Of a stretch of 64,000 nt of DNA, positions 16,479 to 24,800 are shown piece by piece (the stretch's first letter is position 1; every line of letters begins with the position of its first letter). Both the position numbers and the translations under genes were made by a program. The stretch lies in IMG/VR virus record IMGVR_UViG_3300020411_003820, positions 1 to 64,000 of that record; one strand, 5' to 3'. The notes under the pieces were generated by a model. That model did not search any database. It was given only the letters and a program-made list of their open reading frames with translations, and was not told the origin of the DNA. The stretch is from a virus.

Positions 16479-16834
16479 TTATCACCTCTTAAATAATTAA
16501 TCCACGCATAAGGTTTGCGCTCTTTTAAATAGTTTGGATTTTCATCATTAGCATATGCTTCGCGCTCAAAGGGGTTTTCATAATATGCTGTTTGTCCATC
16601 TCTATACTTGACAAGGCCGATAACATAAAACAAACCATAAAGAATCCATTGGACAACCATTAATAGTTCTCTTTGTTGTAAATAATGGATAGTCTCATGT
16701 CTCTTTGTTCTATCACTCATTTCGCCACGACACCAAACCCAAAAAGCGAACGAATTAGCCCACACGTTAATAGGTGTAACTTTTGATAATAAGGTCGGAA
16801 CTCTGCTGTTTTCGTAGAATATTGGAAACTTCAT
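16475..16834 (-). CDS. HExxH putative metallopeptidase with TM segment, 119 aa
   Basis: A 119-aa protein carrying HETIH at residues 46-50, a zincin-type HExxH motif in the setting KRHETIHYLQQRELL. A candidate third ligand lies in PFEREAYAND (Glu90 or Glu92). A hydrophobic segment (VVQWILYGLFYVIGLV, ~60-75) lies between them and may anchor it in the membrane. The ending YLKERKPYAWINYLRG is typical of short phage and bacterial proteins of this kind. It is the first gene of a four-gene overlapping run with holin-like and spanin-like genes, so a role in lysis is possible; the substrate is unknown. Confidence 0.55.
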   Translation of the reverse strand: MKFPIFYENSRVPTLLSKVTPINVWANSFAFWVWCRGEMSDRTKRHETIHYLQQRELLMVVQWILYGLFYVIGLVKYRDGQTAYYENPFEREAYANDENPNYLKERKPYAWINYLRGDK

Positions 16835-17007
16835 TTTGGTTTGCCTAATACTTTATTCAATTCATCTTTTATAATCTCTTCAACAGAATAAAGTTTTTTT
16901 AAATACTTTTTAGCTTTTGCAACGGTTTTAGAGCAACCTTTTTTTTTGCCTTGAGAGCCATCGCGCTTTTTTTTATAAACGCATTTTCCAACACGCTTAT
17001 AAGGCAT
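16831..17007 (-). CDS. Small Lys-rich protein, 58 aa
   Basis: A 58-codon gene starting ATG at 17007, directly after the TAG of the 94-aa gene, and ending in an ATGA overlap with the HExxH gene (16831-16834). The product is very basic: MPYKRVGKCVYKKKRDGSQG, then KKKGCSKTVAKAKKYLKKLY and an acidic-amphipathic tail (SVEEIIKDELNKVLGK). Two Cys (9, 25) and conserved-looking CVYKK...GSQGKKKGCS spacing suggest a real fold. Perfect junctions at both ends support it. Function is unknown; nucleic-acid or peptidoglycan binding are both possible. Confidence 0.65.
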   Translation of the reverse strand: MPYKRVGKCVYKKKRDGSQGKKKGCSKTVAKAKKYLKKLYSVEEIIKDELNKVLGKPK

Positions 17008-17292
17008 CTAGCTAAGCCTCACTAAGTTCGGAGCCATGTCAGGTCGTGCTTTTTTAAATTCGTCGATTGATGCTCTTATAGAATCAGGATCGGCAGGCCC
17101 ATCGTACCATTCAGTAAATGCTGCAGCCATATCATACCTGACAATCCACTTTCTTGCAATACCAGCGTCGATACATATTTCAGTAAAGATGGCAGCGACA
17201 GCTTCAACATCAACTTCTTCTACCTCGACAAGTGTAGGGGCAGTCGAAGTTTTGATAACTAATTTATTCCAAAGTGTTTTAATCCAATTCAT
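17008..17292 (-). CDS. Small acidic protein, 94 aa
   Basis: A 94-aa protein with the N-terminus MNWIKTLWNKLVIKTSTAPT, then an acidic linker (VEVEEVDVEAVAA) and a helical domain (IFTEICIDAGIARKWIVRYD ... WYDGPADPDSIRASIDEFKK). It overlaps the 243-aa gene by ATGA (17289-17292) and abuts the 58-aa gene. No family is recognised. The amphipathic N-terminus could contact a membrane. Confidence 0.5.
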   Translation of the reverse strand: MNWIKTLWNKLVIKTSTAPTLVEVEEVDVEAVAAIFTEICIDAGIARKWIVRYDMAAAFTEWYDGPADPDSIRASIDEFKKARPDMAPNLVRLS

Positions 17293-18020
17293 TCTTTAAA
17301 AGCCCCTTTAATTTTGTCAAGCATTCCTTTCGGTTTTGATTGTGTAAGGTGAGGGTGTTGCGAATCGCACTTTCTAGCTATAAACACCTCTTTTGAATTT
17401 TCAGGCTTGTAGTTTCCGGACGCACCTAATAAATTTTTACACGCCCTCTCAGTAGGATAGTACGTTTGGCATTTTATAACTAGCGCCAACTCTTCCTTAG
17501 ATTCAGGCTTGTAGGTTCCACGTGGGGTGACTAATCTATTGCACACATCCGGGCCTGGATCGTTAGGATCAAGTGCTTCTTTTTTGAGATCGCCAAGGGG
17601 CTCAGCATATTTAAAAGGTTCTTGATCATCATCATCACCAAAGTCATACATAGTCTTTGTATCCACATCCATCGTGTTCGAAACTTTGCCACCAGTTTCA
17701 AAATCAAAAGTGCCTTTCATTCCAGGACCCATACTTCCTGCATCTGCCGGCATCTCAGTCGTGTCTGGGCTGGTTGCGGGCGAAACATCAGCAGAAGTAT
17801 TTACCGCTCCAATACCTGATGCAATGGCAGCAACTAATGCGACAGGAACACCAAACTTCTTAGCGATAGCTTTCATGGTGTTCTCGCTGATAACGTGGCC
17901 GTTAGCTATCTCTTGTTCAAGCAATGTTTTAATGCTTTGTTTTTGATTTTCGGTAAGTTCAATCTTTTCGTCCATGAAATAACGAGGGTCAATTCTTCTT
18001 GTGTTTTTACGTCTAGCCAT
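17289..18020 (-). CDS. Protein with tandem Cys repeat, 243 aa
   Basis: A 243-aa protein. The basic start MARRKNTRRIDPRYFMDEK is a form I recall at the N-terminus of unrelated marine phage proteins and may be another targeting tag. A helix (ELTENQKQSIKTLLEQEI) and a hydrophobic segment (VPVALVAAIASGIGAV, ~59-74) follow, then a disordered Ser/Pro/Asp-rich linker. Residues ~160-230 hold a tandem repeat: CNRLVTPRGTYKPESKEEL...KC, then CKNLLGASGNYKPENSKEV...KC. Each unit has a Cys pair about 25 residues apart. The SD AGGAG lies in a leader that is a remnant of a neighbouring gene end (see repeat entry). Function is unknown. Confidence 0.55.
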   Translation of the reverse strand: MARRKNTRRIDPRYFMDEKIELTENQKQSIKTLLEQEIANGHVISENTMKAIAKKFGVPVALVAAIASGIGAVNTSADVSPATSPDTTEMPADAGSMGPGMKGTFDFETGGKVSNTMDVDTKTMYDFGDDDDQEPFKYAEPLGDLKKEALDPNDPGPDVCNRLVTPRGTYKPESKEELALVIKCQTYYPTERACKNLLGASGNYKPENSKEVFIARKCDSQHPHLTQSKPKGMLDKIKGAFKE

Positions 18021-18057
18021 TATTTTGTACTCCTGTATATTTGGTTAAATAGTTGTT
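18021..18057 (-). repeat. Remnant of the 3' end of the 214-aa gene
   Basis: Read on the minus strand this leader encodes QQLFNQIYRSTK followed by TAA, nearly the same as the end QQLFNQVYRNTK-stop of the gene at 18674-19318 (bases 18674-18713). The DNA match covers ~36 nt with about three to four differences. The intergenic region is thus a duplication scar that now acts as the leader of the 243-aa gene. Confidence 0.75.
18046..18053 (-). promoter_or_regulatory. ACTATTTA motif in duplicated leader
   Basis: The octamer lies 26 nt before ATG 18020. It is part of the duplicated segment and also occurs at 18700-18707, 23 nt before ATG 18677, so these two cases are not independent. Confidence 0.2.
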
Positions 18058-18061
18058 GGTT

Positions 18062-18439
18062 TCATGTTGTTAAACCATATTCGATAGCGCGGCGTTCGGG
18101 AGGCATATTCGAAGCCTCATCTAAATCAAACATAACCAGATCAGGGCGATCGCCATCAATAAAATGATTAAATAATTTTAAAAACTCAGGAAAGTCATCC
18201 CATTCCGATATTGCCACAACATCCTGTTCAGAATTTTGCTGGATTGCTTGAATTTTCGTTGAATCGTCGCCCGGCTTAGTAATATCTTCAATGTACATCT
18301 GGACATCGCGTCCTTGAAATTTAGGGCTGTTGGTTATGTCTTCAAGTTTCTGATTTACCTTGTCAATCATCGCAGCAAAATTTAAATCTTCTTCTTCTTC
18401 TTTTATATGCTTTCGCCAATTTTCAAATATTAGTTTCAT
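18062..18439 (-). CDS. FENWRK-tagged protein, 125 aa
   Basis: A 125-aa protein with the tag MKLIFENWRKHIKEEEEDLN; the I-K-E at residues 12-14 is a candidate prohead protease site. The rest is a small acidic domain (MIDKVNQKLEDITNSPKFQG, then DVQMYIEDITKPGDDSTKIQ and VAISEWDDFPEFLKLFNHFI) with mixed alpha/beta character. The tag DNA is identical over 20 bp to the tags of two nearby genes. The SD AGGA lies 7 nt upstream. It follows the 78-aa gene after 1 nt. Probable head-packaged cargo (inference); the mature function is unknown. Confidence 0.55.
   Translation of the reverse strand: MKLIFENWRKHIKEEEEDLNFAAMIDKVNQKLEDITNSPKFQGRDVQMYIEDITKPGDDSTKIQAIQQNSEQDVVAISEWDDFPEFLKLFNHFIDGDRPDLVMFDLDEASNMPPERRAIEYGLTT
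18410..18429 (-). repeat. 20-bp tag-coding repeat, copy 1
   Basis: Plus-strand CTTTCGCCAATTTTCAAATA encodes the FENWRK core of the 125-aa protein. Identical copies lie at 19289-19308 and 19998-20017. Confidence 0.85.
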
Positions 18440-18440
18440 G

Positions 18441-18677
18441 TTATTGTCCTGCTCTCTTCATCGCGTCAGCAATGCGTAAAGATGAATTTTCAACAACCTT
18501 AATAACAGACTGCGGAATCTCTCCCATTTCAAAAAGATTCTCATTTTCCAAATGACCAATGATAGCGTCACGGATAGTTCTAGAAAGAGACAGCCGATCC
18601 GTGAAAGCATCAGCTTGTGGCAGCTCTTCCAGCTCTTCTTTAATAATCTGTTTAAGTTGTTGCTTTGTAATCTTCAT
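18441..18677 (-). CDS. MKIT-tagged protein, 78 aa
   Basis: A 78-aa protein that is largely tag: MKITKQQLKQIIKEELEELP, with I-K-E at 12-14. After the tag it has only ~60 residues, forming helices (DRLSLSRTIRDAIIGHLENE and SVIKVVENSSLRIADAMKRA). It starts in an ATGA overlap with the 214-aa gene. The SD is AGGAAT. Removal at the first I-x-E would leave a small helical protein, comparable in size to T4 internal proteins (inference). Confidence 0.55.
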   Translation of the reverse strand: MKITKQQLKQIIKEELEELPQADAFTDRLSLSRTIRDAIIGHLENENLFEMGEIPQSVIKVVENSSLRIADAMKRAGQ

Positions 18678-19318
18678 TTTGTATTCCTATATACTTGGTT
18701 AAATAGTTGTTGAATTTCTTGGTTTCCCGCATGTGCTATATCTATAGCAACTTTTAACTGATCTAAGTCTTTCCGTTTCTCATCGGCGGGCAATTGACTA
18801 TAATCAACAAACAAGCTTGGGTTGCTATCTTTTTGCCATGAATTGTGTTTCATCCATATTTTATGGAATTTGCTAGCCAACGCTTCAATATCGCCGGCAG
18901 AAGTTATCGGAAGTTCTCCAACTGCTTTGGCATAATCTGCCGCTGGTGCACCATTTAATTTATTAGCAAGCGATGGCTCAATTTTATCAGCCTCTTGGTT
19001 GATATTTTGGTGTACAACGCCATCAATAACTTCGATACCCTCATAACCTTTTAAGTTTTCTAATGGTGGGTTATTAGGAATCGGCTTAAATCTTGGCTTA
19101 TCTCCATTCTCTTTTCTGTAACCTTCAAGCCATTTAGCGTGCATTTTATCGGTTAAATCTTTCGCTAATTGAGCGTCAAACATGTCAGCATACGGCTCAT
19201 TTCGAAGATCTTCAGGACTCATATACTCTTCACCAGTATCAATGTCAGCAACAGCACGACCGGGTTCGTATTCTGCTTCAGTTATGTACTTTCGCCAATT
19301 TTCAAATAGCTTCTTCAT
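18674..19318 (-). CDS. FENWRK-tagged protein, 214 aa
   Basis: A 214-aa protein with the tag MKKLFENWRKYITEAEYEPG; I-T-E-A at 12-15 matches closely the I-A-E-A cut site of the T4 IPIII capsid-targeting peptide. The body is hydrophilic and mixed alpha/beta (YADMFDAQLAKDLTDKMHAK, KPRFKPIPNNPPLENLKG, IASKFHKIWMKHNSW-like stretches) and ends in a helical segment (QLKVAIDIAHAGNQEIQQLF). No known enzyme motif is seen. The leader 19319-19341 is a copy of the end of the FtsZ-like gene, evidence of tandem duplication. Likely head cargo (inference). Confidence 0.55.
   Translation of the reverse strand: MKKLFENWRKYITEAEYEPGRAVADIDTGEEYMSPEDLRNEPYADMFDAQLAKDLTDKMHAKWLEGYRKENGDKPRFKPIPNNPPLENLKGYEGIEVIDGVVHQNINQEADKIEPSLANKLNGAPAADYAKAVGELPITSAGDIEALASKFHKIWMKHNSWQKDSNPSLFVDYSQLPADEKRKDLDQLKVAIDIAHAGNQEIQQLFNQVYRNTK
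19289..19308 (-). repeat. 20-bp tag-coding repeat, copy 2
   Basis: Identical to 18410-18429 and 19998-20017; encodes the FENWRK core of the 214-aa protein. The neighbouring leader 19319-19341 matches 20028-20050 with two differences over 23 nt. Confidence 0.85.
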
Positions 19319-19337
19319 GTTGCTAATCCATTCATAC

Positions 19338-20027
19338 TTAGTTATCTTCTTGTCCTTGAGACATATCTTTAAGTTGTTGCATTAAAGATTCGTATACATG
19401 AGTTACTGCCTCATCCAATTCCGCTGCAAGTGCAGCAGTGCTGTCTCCATCGTCAGCTTCTATTGCTTTAAGTAACCGCGATGTAATTTCACGACACTGT
19501 TCATCTTCATTGACTGCATCATTTACAATCTTCATCAGTGTTTCTGCTTGTTTTTCGCTCATATCAGTCTGGGCTACAATTTGACTAATGCTATCGCGAA
19601 TACTATTTTGTGCAACTTTGAGCGGATCTTCTTTTTTGCTAAATTTATTAAACACATTTTTCATCCAAGATGGCATCTTAAGTTTTGTTTTAAGAGCCAA
19701 CCAAGCGAAGCCACCTGCTAACATTAAAGGTATAGCGCTAGTTGAAAGAAAAAATGCAATCCCTGTTGCAGTTCCAGCATTTAACGCTGCTATATTTAGT
19801 GCCGCATATGCTGTTGTAGCAGAAACAGCCACCAAAGCAGACCATGGACCAACTGGCTGAATAGAGCCGCGGGCTCCTTCTGGACCGATATCAAACTCAA
19901 TTGCAGACACCTCTTTAATAAGCTGCTTTTTTTGTGATTGTTTTTGTTCGTGAATTTCCCAAAAAACATCAACAGCATCTTTGCTGTTGTTTTCAAACTT
20001 TCGCCAATTTTCAAATATTAATTTCAT
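19338..20027 (-). CDS. FENWRK-tagged membrane-type protein, 229 aa
   Basis: I start at ATG 20027, in an ATGA overlap with the FtsZ-like gene; the frame is open further upstream but only inside that gene. The tag is MKLIFENWRKFENNSKDAVD, the one member without I-x-E directly after the helix; an I-H-E occurs further on (~residue 25). Residues ~75-125 hold two hydrophobic segments (SALVAVSATTAYAALNIAAL and GIAFFLSTSAIPLMLAGGFA), then a basic stretch and a helical acidic C-terminal domain. A packaged, membrane-active protein is possible (inference). Confidence 0.55.
   Translation of the reverse strand: MKLIFENWRKFENNSKDAVDVFWEIHEQKQSQKKQLIKEVSAIEFDIGPEGARGSIQPVGPWSALVAVSATTAYAALNIAALNAGTATGIAFFLSTSAIPLMLAGGFAWLALKTKLKMPSWMKNVFNKFSKKEDPLKVAQNSIRDSISQIVAQTDMSEKQAETLMKIVNDAVNEDEQCREITSRLLKAIEADDGDSTAALAAELDEAVTHVYESLMQQLKDMSQGQEDN
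19998..20017 (-). repeat. 20-bp tag-coding repeat, copy 3
   Basis: Identical to 18410-18429 and 19289-19308; encodes the FENWRK core of the membrane-type protein downstream of the FtsZ-like gene. Confidence 0.85.
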
Positions 20028-21163
20028 GTTGCCAATCCGTTCATACTTAGTATCGCAATCAATCCGGGCACATTCTTTCTGACATAAACGCCAGAGAAAA
20101 GTGTCTCGCATCGACCGCCGACATAAGCGATTGCCGACTCAATGTTCTTGCTGACTTTTGGATCAGCCACCATCTCTTCTGACACAACCAACACTAACGA
20201 ACCTGCAGCAGCCTTACCCTTGGGTGGAGGACACGCAGAACGATTCATGCAGTTATGAAGGATCACCGATCCAAGCTTTCCGGTATTTGGATCTTTTATC
20301 ATGGTTGAGCCTATGAAGGCTCTGCCGTCATTACCCAAGCATGTTTCCAAATCCTTACTGTCGAAAGATTGGATCGGTGAATCCTCAGTGGAGAGTTTAA
20401 GCACTTGGGCAAGCGACTTAGCAAATTGCGTGTTGGCTACCGGGTACATACCGAGCATGCCAATTCTACCACGCAGTAATCTAGTTGATCGTTCGTTATC
20501 AAGAATAATATGCGGATGCTTTGTGACGTCATTTGCCAGCGTCAACGCATTACGAGCGATCGTTGGGTTAAGGTTTTCTTGTGCAGTTGGCCATGAAACT
20601 ATATAAACGACCTTACCACTTGACTGCACAGAGCGCATGTAACGCTCAAAGACAGGATGGAGAGCGGTAACAGAACTACCGGTGCCACCGCCACCGCCAG
20701 CAAGGACGAATAACCAATCCACTTTACCGAGTTTGATGCGCAAAGCATCTTCAATAATTGCACCATTTTGACTTAATACCTCTTTTCCATAGTCTACGTT
20801 TTTGCCGATTCCATCAGAATCGGGAATAAGGACAACGTGATCCTCTTCGACATTCTTTGGAATGTCTTTACCTGTTGTATTAACAAGCAGCGTTTTGTTG
20901 AAACCAAGCTCAATGAAAGCGTTGGCCATTTTGTTGCCTCCACCGCCAACCCCAACAATACCGATGTTAAGCGAAGAAGGTGCTGTGTTTTCGGGAAGCA
21001 GATCTTCATCAGAGTATTCCATCTGGAGACCGAAATCTTCAACCATGCCGAAATCTTCGGCGTCCACTTGTTCGTGGTAGCTATCCTTTTCCTGCACAAA
21101 TGCGGGTGGGGGTTCTGCGGGAGGCAGAAAATCAAATTCGTTGTTATCGTTTTCGTCTGACAT
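20024..21163 (-). CDS. FtsZ/tubulin-like GTPase, 379 aa
   Basis: A 379-aa protein with tubulin/FtsZ superfamily motifs. After a ~63-residue acidic Pro-rich N-terminal extension come the nucleotide loop GVGGGGNKMANAF (71-83), the tubulin signature AGGGGGTGSS (155-164), a T6-like ILDNERS (220-226) and a T7-like DSKDLETCLGNDGRAFIG (268-285). The T7 acidic residues Asp268 and Asp271 suggest that hydrolysis is possible. The C-terminal domain ends at GLAT with no long tail. Phage tubulins are known as PhuZ in nucleus-forming jumbo phages and TubZ in plasmid-like phages; this one reads closer to FtsZ. It is co-transcribed with tagged proteins. A role in positioning capsids or DNA, or in disturbing host division, is inference. 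Confidence 0.85.
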   Translation of the reverse strand: MSDENDNNEFDFLPPAEPPPAFVQEKDSYHEQVDAEDFGMVEDFGLQMEYSDEDLLPENTAPSSLNIGIVGVGGGGNKMANAFIELGFNKTLLVNTTGKDIPKNVEEDHVVLIPDSDGIGKNVDYGKEVLSQNGAIIEDALRIKLGKVDWLFVLAGGGGGTGSSVTALHPVFERYMRSVQSSGKVVYIVSWPTAQENLNPTIARNALTLANDVTKHPHIILDNERSTRLLRGRIGMLGMYPVANTQFAKSLAQVLKLSTEDSPIQSFDSKDLETCLGNDGRAFIGSTMIKDPNTGKLGSVILHNCMNRSACPPPKGKAAAGSLVLVVSEEMVADPKVSKNIESAIAYVGGRCETLFSGVYVRKNVPGLIAILSMNGLAT

Positions 21164-21188
21164 TGTATATTCCTGTATGGGTGTAAGT

Positions 21189-21803
21189 TTACTTTATATT
21201 GCGCAGCGCATCTTCGAGTTCTTCTCTAATAAACTGTTTAAGTTTCTTTTCGTTAATTGAAGCTAACAACTCATCTTCTTCAGTACCTTGTTTTAATTGA
21301 ATTCTTCTTTTAGCTTTTCTTACCATGCGATCGTACTCTTTTTTACCTCCAGTAGTTTGATATGCCCTTTCTCTATCACGCGTGAGCTGAACTTGCTTGT
21401 CGGACAAATCTGCATCTGCTTGTTTTTTCTCGGCATCACGACGCTGTAGACGATCACTTTCTCTACCGGCTGTGTGTTCAACACTAAAATCTTCTAATGC
21501 GTTAGCAAGATGCTTACGTTGCTTTTGTACTTTACTCTGATAGTTTGGATCGTTTATGCGATCGGCGGTTATCTGCTTTAACTCGTTAGATACTTTTGGC
21601 CAAAATTCGTTGAACCATTTTTCGTTGTCTTCTTCACTCCAAGTTGACATAATTCTGTTTCTTTCTTGACGAGCTTCTTTTTCGTCTTTAGGAGCAAACG
21701 CAAAGTCTATCAACTTAAACAATGTACTAAGATAGCCCTCTTGAAGTGTAGATTTTACTTCTTCTTCAATAATCTGCTTGAGTTGTGATTGTGTAATTTT
21801 CAT
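21189..21803 (-). CDS. MKIT-tagged basic coiled protein, 204 aa
   Basis: A 204-aa protein with the tag MKITQSQLKQIIEEEVKSTL; I-E-E and L-Q-E-G are candidate protease sites. Residues ~30-60 (FKLIDFAFAPKDEKEARQER) and ~90-175 are helical and strongly charged, with many Arg, Lys and Gln. The C-terminus carries a second tag-like segment, EKKLKQFIREELEDALRNIK, so the protein has a tag-like helix at both ends. It lies between the Mre11-Rad50 fusion (11 nt) and the FtsZ-like gene. A DNA-associated head internal protein is possible (inference). Confidence 0.55.
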   Translation of the reverse strand: MKITQSQLKQIIEEEVKSTLQEGYLSTLFKLIDFAFAPKDEKEARQERNRIMSTWSEEDNEKWFNEFWPKVSNELKQITADRINDPNYQSKVQKQRKHLANALEDFSVEHTAGRESDRLQRRDAEKKQADADLSDKQVQLTRDRERAYQTTGGKKEYDRMVRKAKRRIQLKQGTEEDELLASINEKKLKQFIREELEDALRNIK

Positions 21804-21814
21804 TTAGTAATCTC

Positions 21815-24800
21815 CTATTGATTTACTCTCGCGTATCCTGCTTTCTTTTCAATTACTATTTGCATGTCAACGCAATCTTTGAGCGAATCAAGGTGCGAGA
21901 TCAACAAAACGTTCTTAAAATACACTTTAATTAGTTCCAAGATCCGAATAAAACCCTCCATATTTTCTTCGTCTAAAGCAGTACCGGGTTCATCAAGGAT
22001 GAATAAATCAGATTTAGGCAATGACGACACCGATAGAAGTGCCAAGCGAATAGCCATGGCCGCCATTGTTTTCTCAGCACCTGACGCCATCTCAATAGGA
22101 CGTTCATCATACTCAGGGTGTTTAATAAAAATATCAAACTTATTACCAGATGTTTCAAAGAAAACTTCAAAATCAACGATATTGGCTAAAACTTTAGCAA
22201 TTTCACTGTTGATTACTGGAATTTTCTTTTTAATAATATCGTAAGCGATGCCGTTTGAATGCATACACCTCATAAACAAATCATATGCAGCAAAGTCTTT
22301 TCTTAATTCGCTGTGTTCTGATTGTTGTTCTTTGAGATTTTTGAGTTGTTGTTCATATGATCCAACATGTTTATAAAGATCAAGCGTTTGTTCTCTATTG
22401 TCTTCAATTTGTCTTTTATATTTGGCAATGCCTTTTTCATGTTCAGTTTTTTCCTTTAATAACTTCTCAAGATTCTCGATCGTTTCTTTGTTACCTTCGT
22501 ATATTAATTCTTTATTTCTTAATTCAAATACAGAATTATTAAGTCTATCCAAGGCGCCGTTGTTTCTTTCAATAGAAAGCTTGAGGTCTCTGATATATAC
22601 TTCTGTTTCTTGTTTCTTACCATTTAATTTTGTATACTTTTCAATATGGTCTCTAACAATAGCCGGCGAAAGGTGGGCCAGTTTGTCTTCAAATTCGTTA
22701 ATTTGTCCTTTTATTTCTGGCAACGTTGATACTGCCACATGTGCATCTTTAATAAATTTGCAAGTTTGAAATTTTGTGCCACAAGGAATGTCATCCAATA
22801 ATTTTTCCTTTGCAATTGCATTGTCAAACACGACAGTCAAATTAGCCAGCTCTGCTTCAGCTTCTCTAATTTCTTTTTGTTGCGTTAAAAGGGAATCATA
22901 ATCTAATTGACCTAAAAGCTTATTAATCTTTATTAGTCGACCCTTTTCTTTATCTAACAAGCTAGCTTCTTCAATGACCTTGCTAGACAACACATTAATT
23001 TGCTTTTGACTTTGCTGTAGTTCTCTCCTGACGTCAAATATATCGATAGCCTCTGTAGGTATTTCAGAAATTGATTTGACTATTTCTGCCATCGCTAATT
23101 CAGATTGTTCCAAAGAATTATTGTAAGAAATATGAAGCGATTCATGATGCTCAACCGATGTGCGAGCACCATTAAGTTCTTCTTTTAGTTCTAAAATTTC
23201 TTCATCGTAATTTCGACCCTCAAGCTTTTTAAGTATAACTTTGGTGTCTACAGAGTCATCTTTTGACAGCTTGAACTTTTTGTCAAAAATTTCTAGGTCT
23301 AAAAACTTAGCAATAATCTCTTTACGTCGTGTCGAGCCTTCATCAATAAATGCTAGTGCACCGTGTTGCGATGCTAACGAAGATACTGAAAAGTCTTCCA
23401 TTGTTCCAAAATGCTTTCGGATGTTTGCATCGGTGTGGTTTCTGGTAAGTCCATTGAGAGATGTTACCACATCCGTAGCCATATCATATACTTCAAAGTT
23501 TAAATCGGTTTTTGCTTCTAAAGTTTCTTCGCCCTTAAGTCTCTTAGTATATTTTTGTGCGGTTCTCTCAACAGTATAAGTTTTATTACCAACAGTAATT
23601 GTTAGTTTGCCGCGGCAAGAGTCTTTATTCTGGTTAATAACATTGAGATTCTTGCGCTCATTTTTCGAGGTTGAGTTAAAAAGAGTCCAAAGCACACCAT
23701 CCACAATAGAACTCTTGCCGGAAAAGTTTTTACCGAAAATACCGACAATCCCCCCCAATTCATCAAAGTTAACATTATTATTCTCTCCATAATTAAATAA
23801 GTTATCAAATTCAAAATTGACCAATTTCCAGTTTATATTTCTAGATATTTCTTCGTTGTCCTCAATAATTTTGTTGTATTTTCTATTCAGTTCATAGACT
23901 CTCTCAAGCATTTCATCGCTAGTTTCGTAGTCAGTTAGATACTCTTTGATAAACTGTTCTTGTACGTTAATGTCGCGCAGATTTTCATCGTTAATAGAAT
24001 TTGTCAAATCTTCAACATTACCACGTTCACCGGATGCACGATTCAAGAACGATATACTTTCAGGCTTAAACCTATGTTTTGCTATGTCTACTGCACGCTT
24101 CATCACATTTAGTGGCAAGTTGTTGTTGCTAACCAAGCGCAGACGTGCTGACGTAGGGACTTCAATGTTCTTGGGCATGCGACCCTTTCTGGTCAACACG
24201 ATAGTCATGAAAGGCCGAGGATTCTTAAACACAATAGGCTCAATATCCCAATTGTCTTTGTCCTGAATATCCCATATCAATATGCCCTTGTCGTTTGTTT
24301 CACCATGGTTTTGTTGGATTGTTGAGCCAGCATACCACACGCGTCCTTCTTCATCTAAGAATTGACGGCGATGAATGTCGCCAAGCATTGAAAAATCAAA
24401 ATCGTTGAAGATATTAATGTCGTCTTCGCCGTTGGCCATGGTCCAGTTTGTATCAGTCTTGCAGTTAGAGATAGAGCCGTGGTACAATGCAATATTAATC
24501 TTGCTATCATCCGTTGGTTTCATCCAATTGTCTCTATCAAAAACTGAAAGCACGTTAAGGCAAAACTTATCATCGATATGAGTTTCGCCAGAGTCTTTTA
24601 GTAAGTATAAATCTTGTATGTCAAGCGCTTCTGCAATAGGTGTGAGTGCGTCTTGACGACTGCTATTCTTAAGATTTCCATCGTGGTTCCCAAGAATAAT
24701 GTATGTAGGCGCGATGGCCGCTAGATTACGGAAGAACTCAGAACACATCTCAACAAACTCAGGTGATATTTGAGTTTTTGTATGTGCGATATCTCCGCAA

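Noticed and set aside
19338-20111. Upstream extension of the third FENWRK protein (28 extra residues)
   Set aside because: The extension lies within the FtsZ-like gene; the ATGA junction and tag alignment place the start at 20027.
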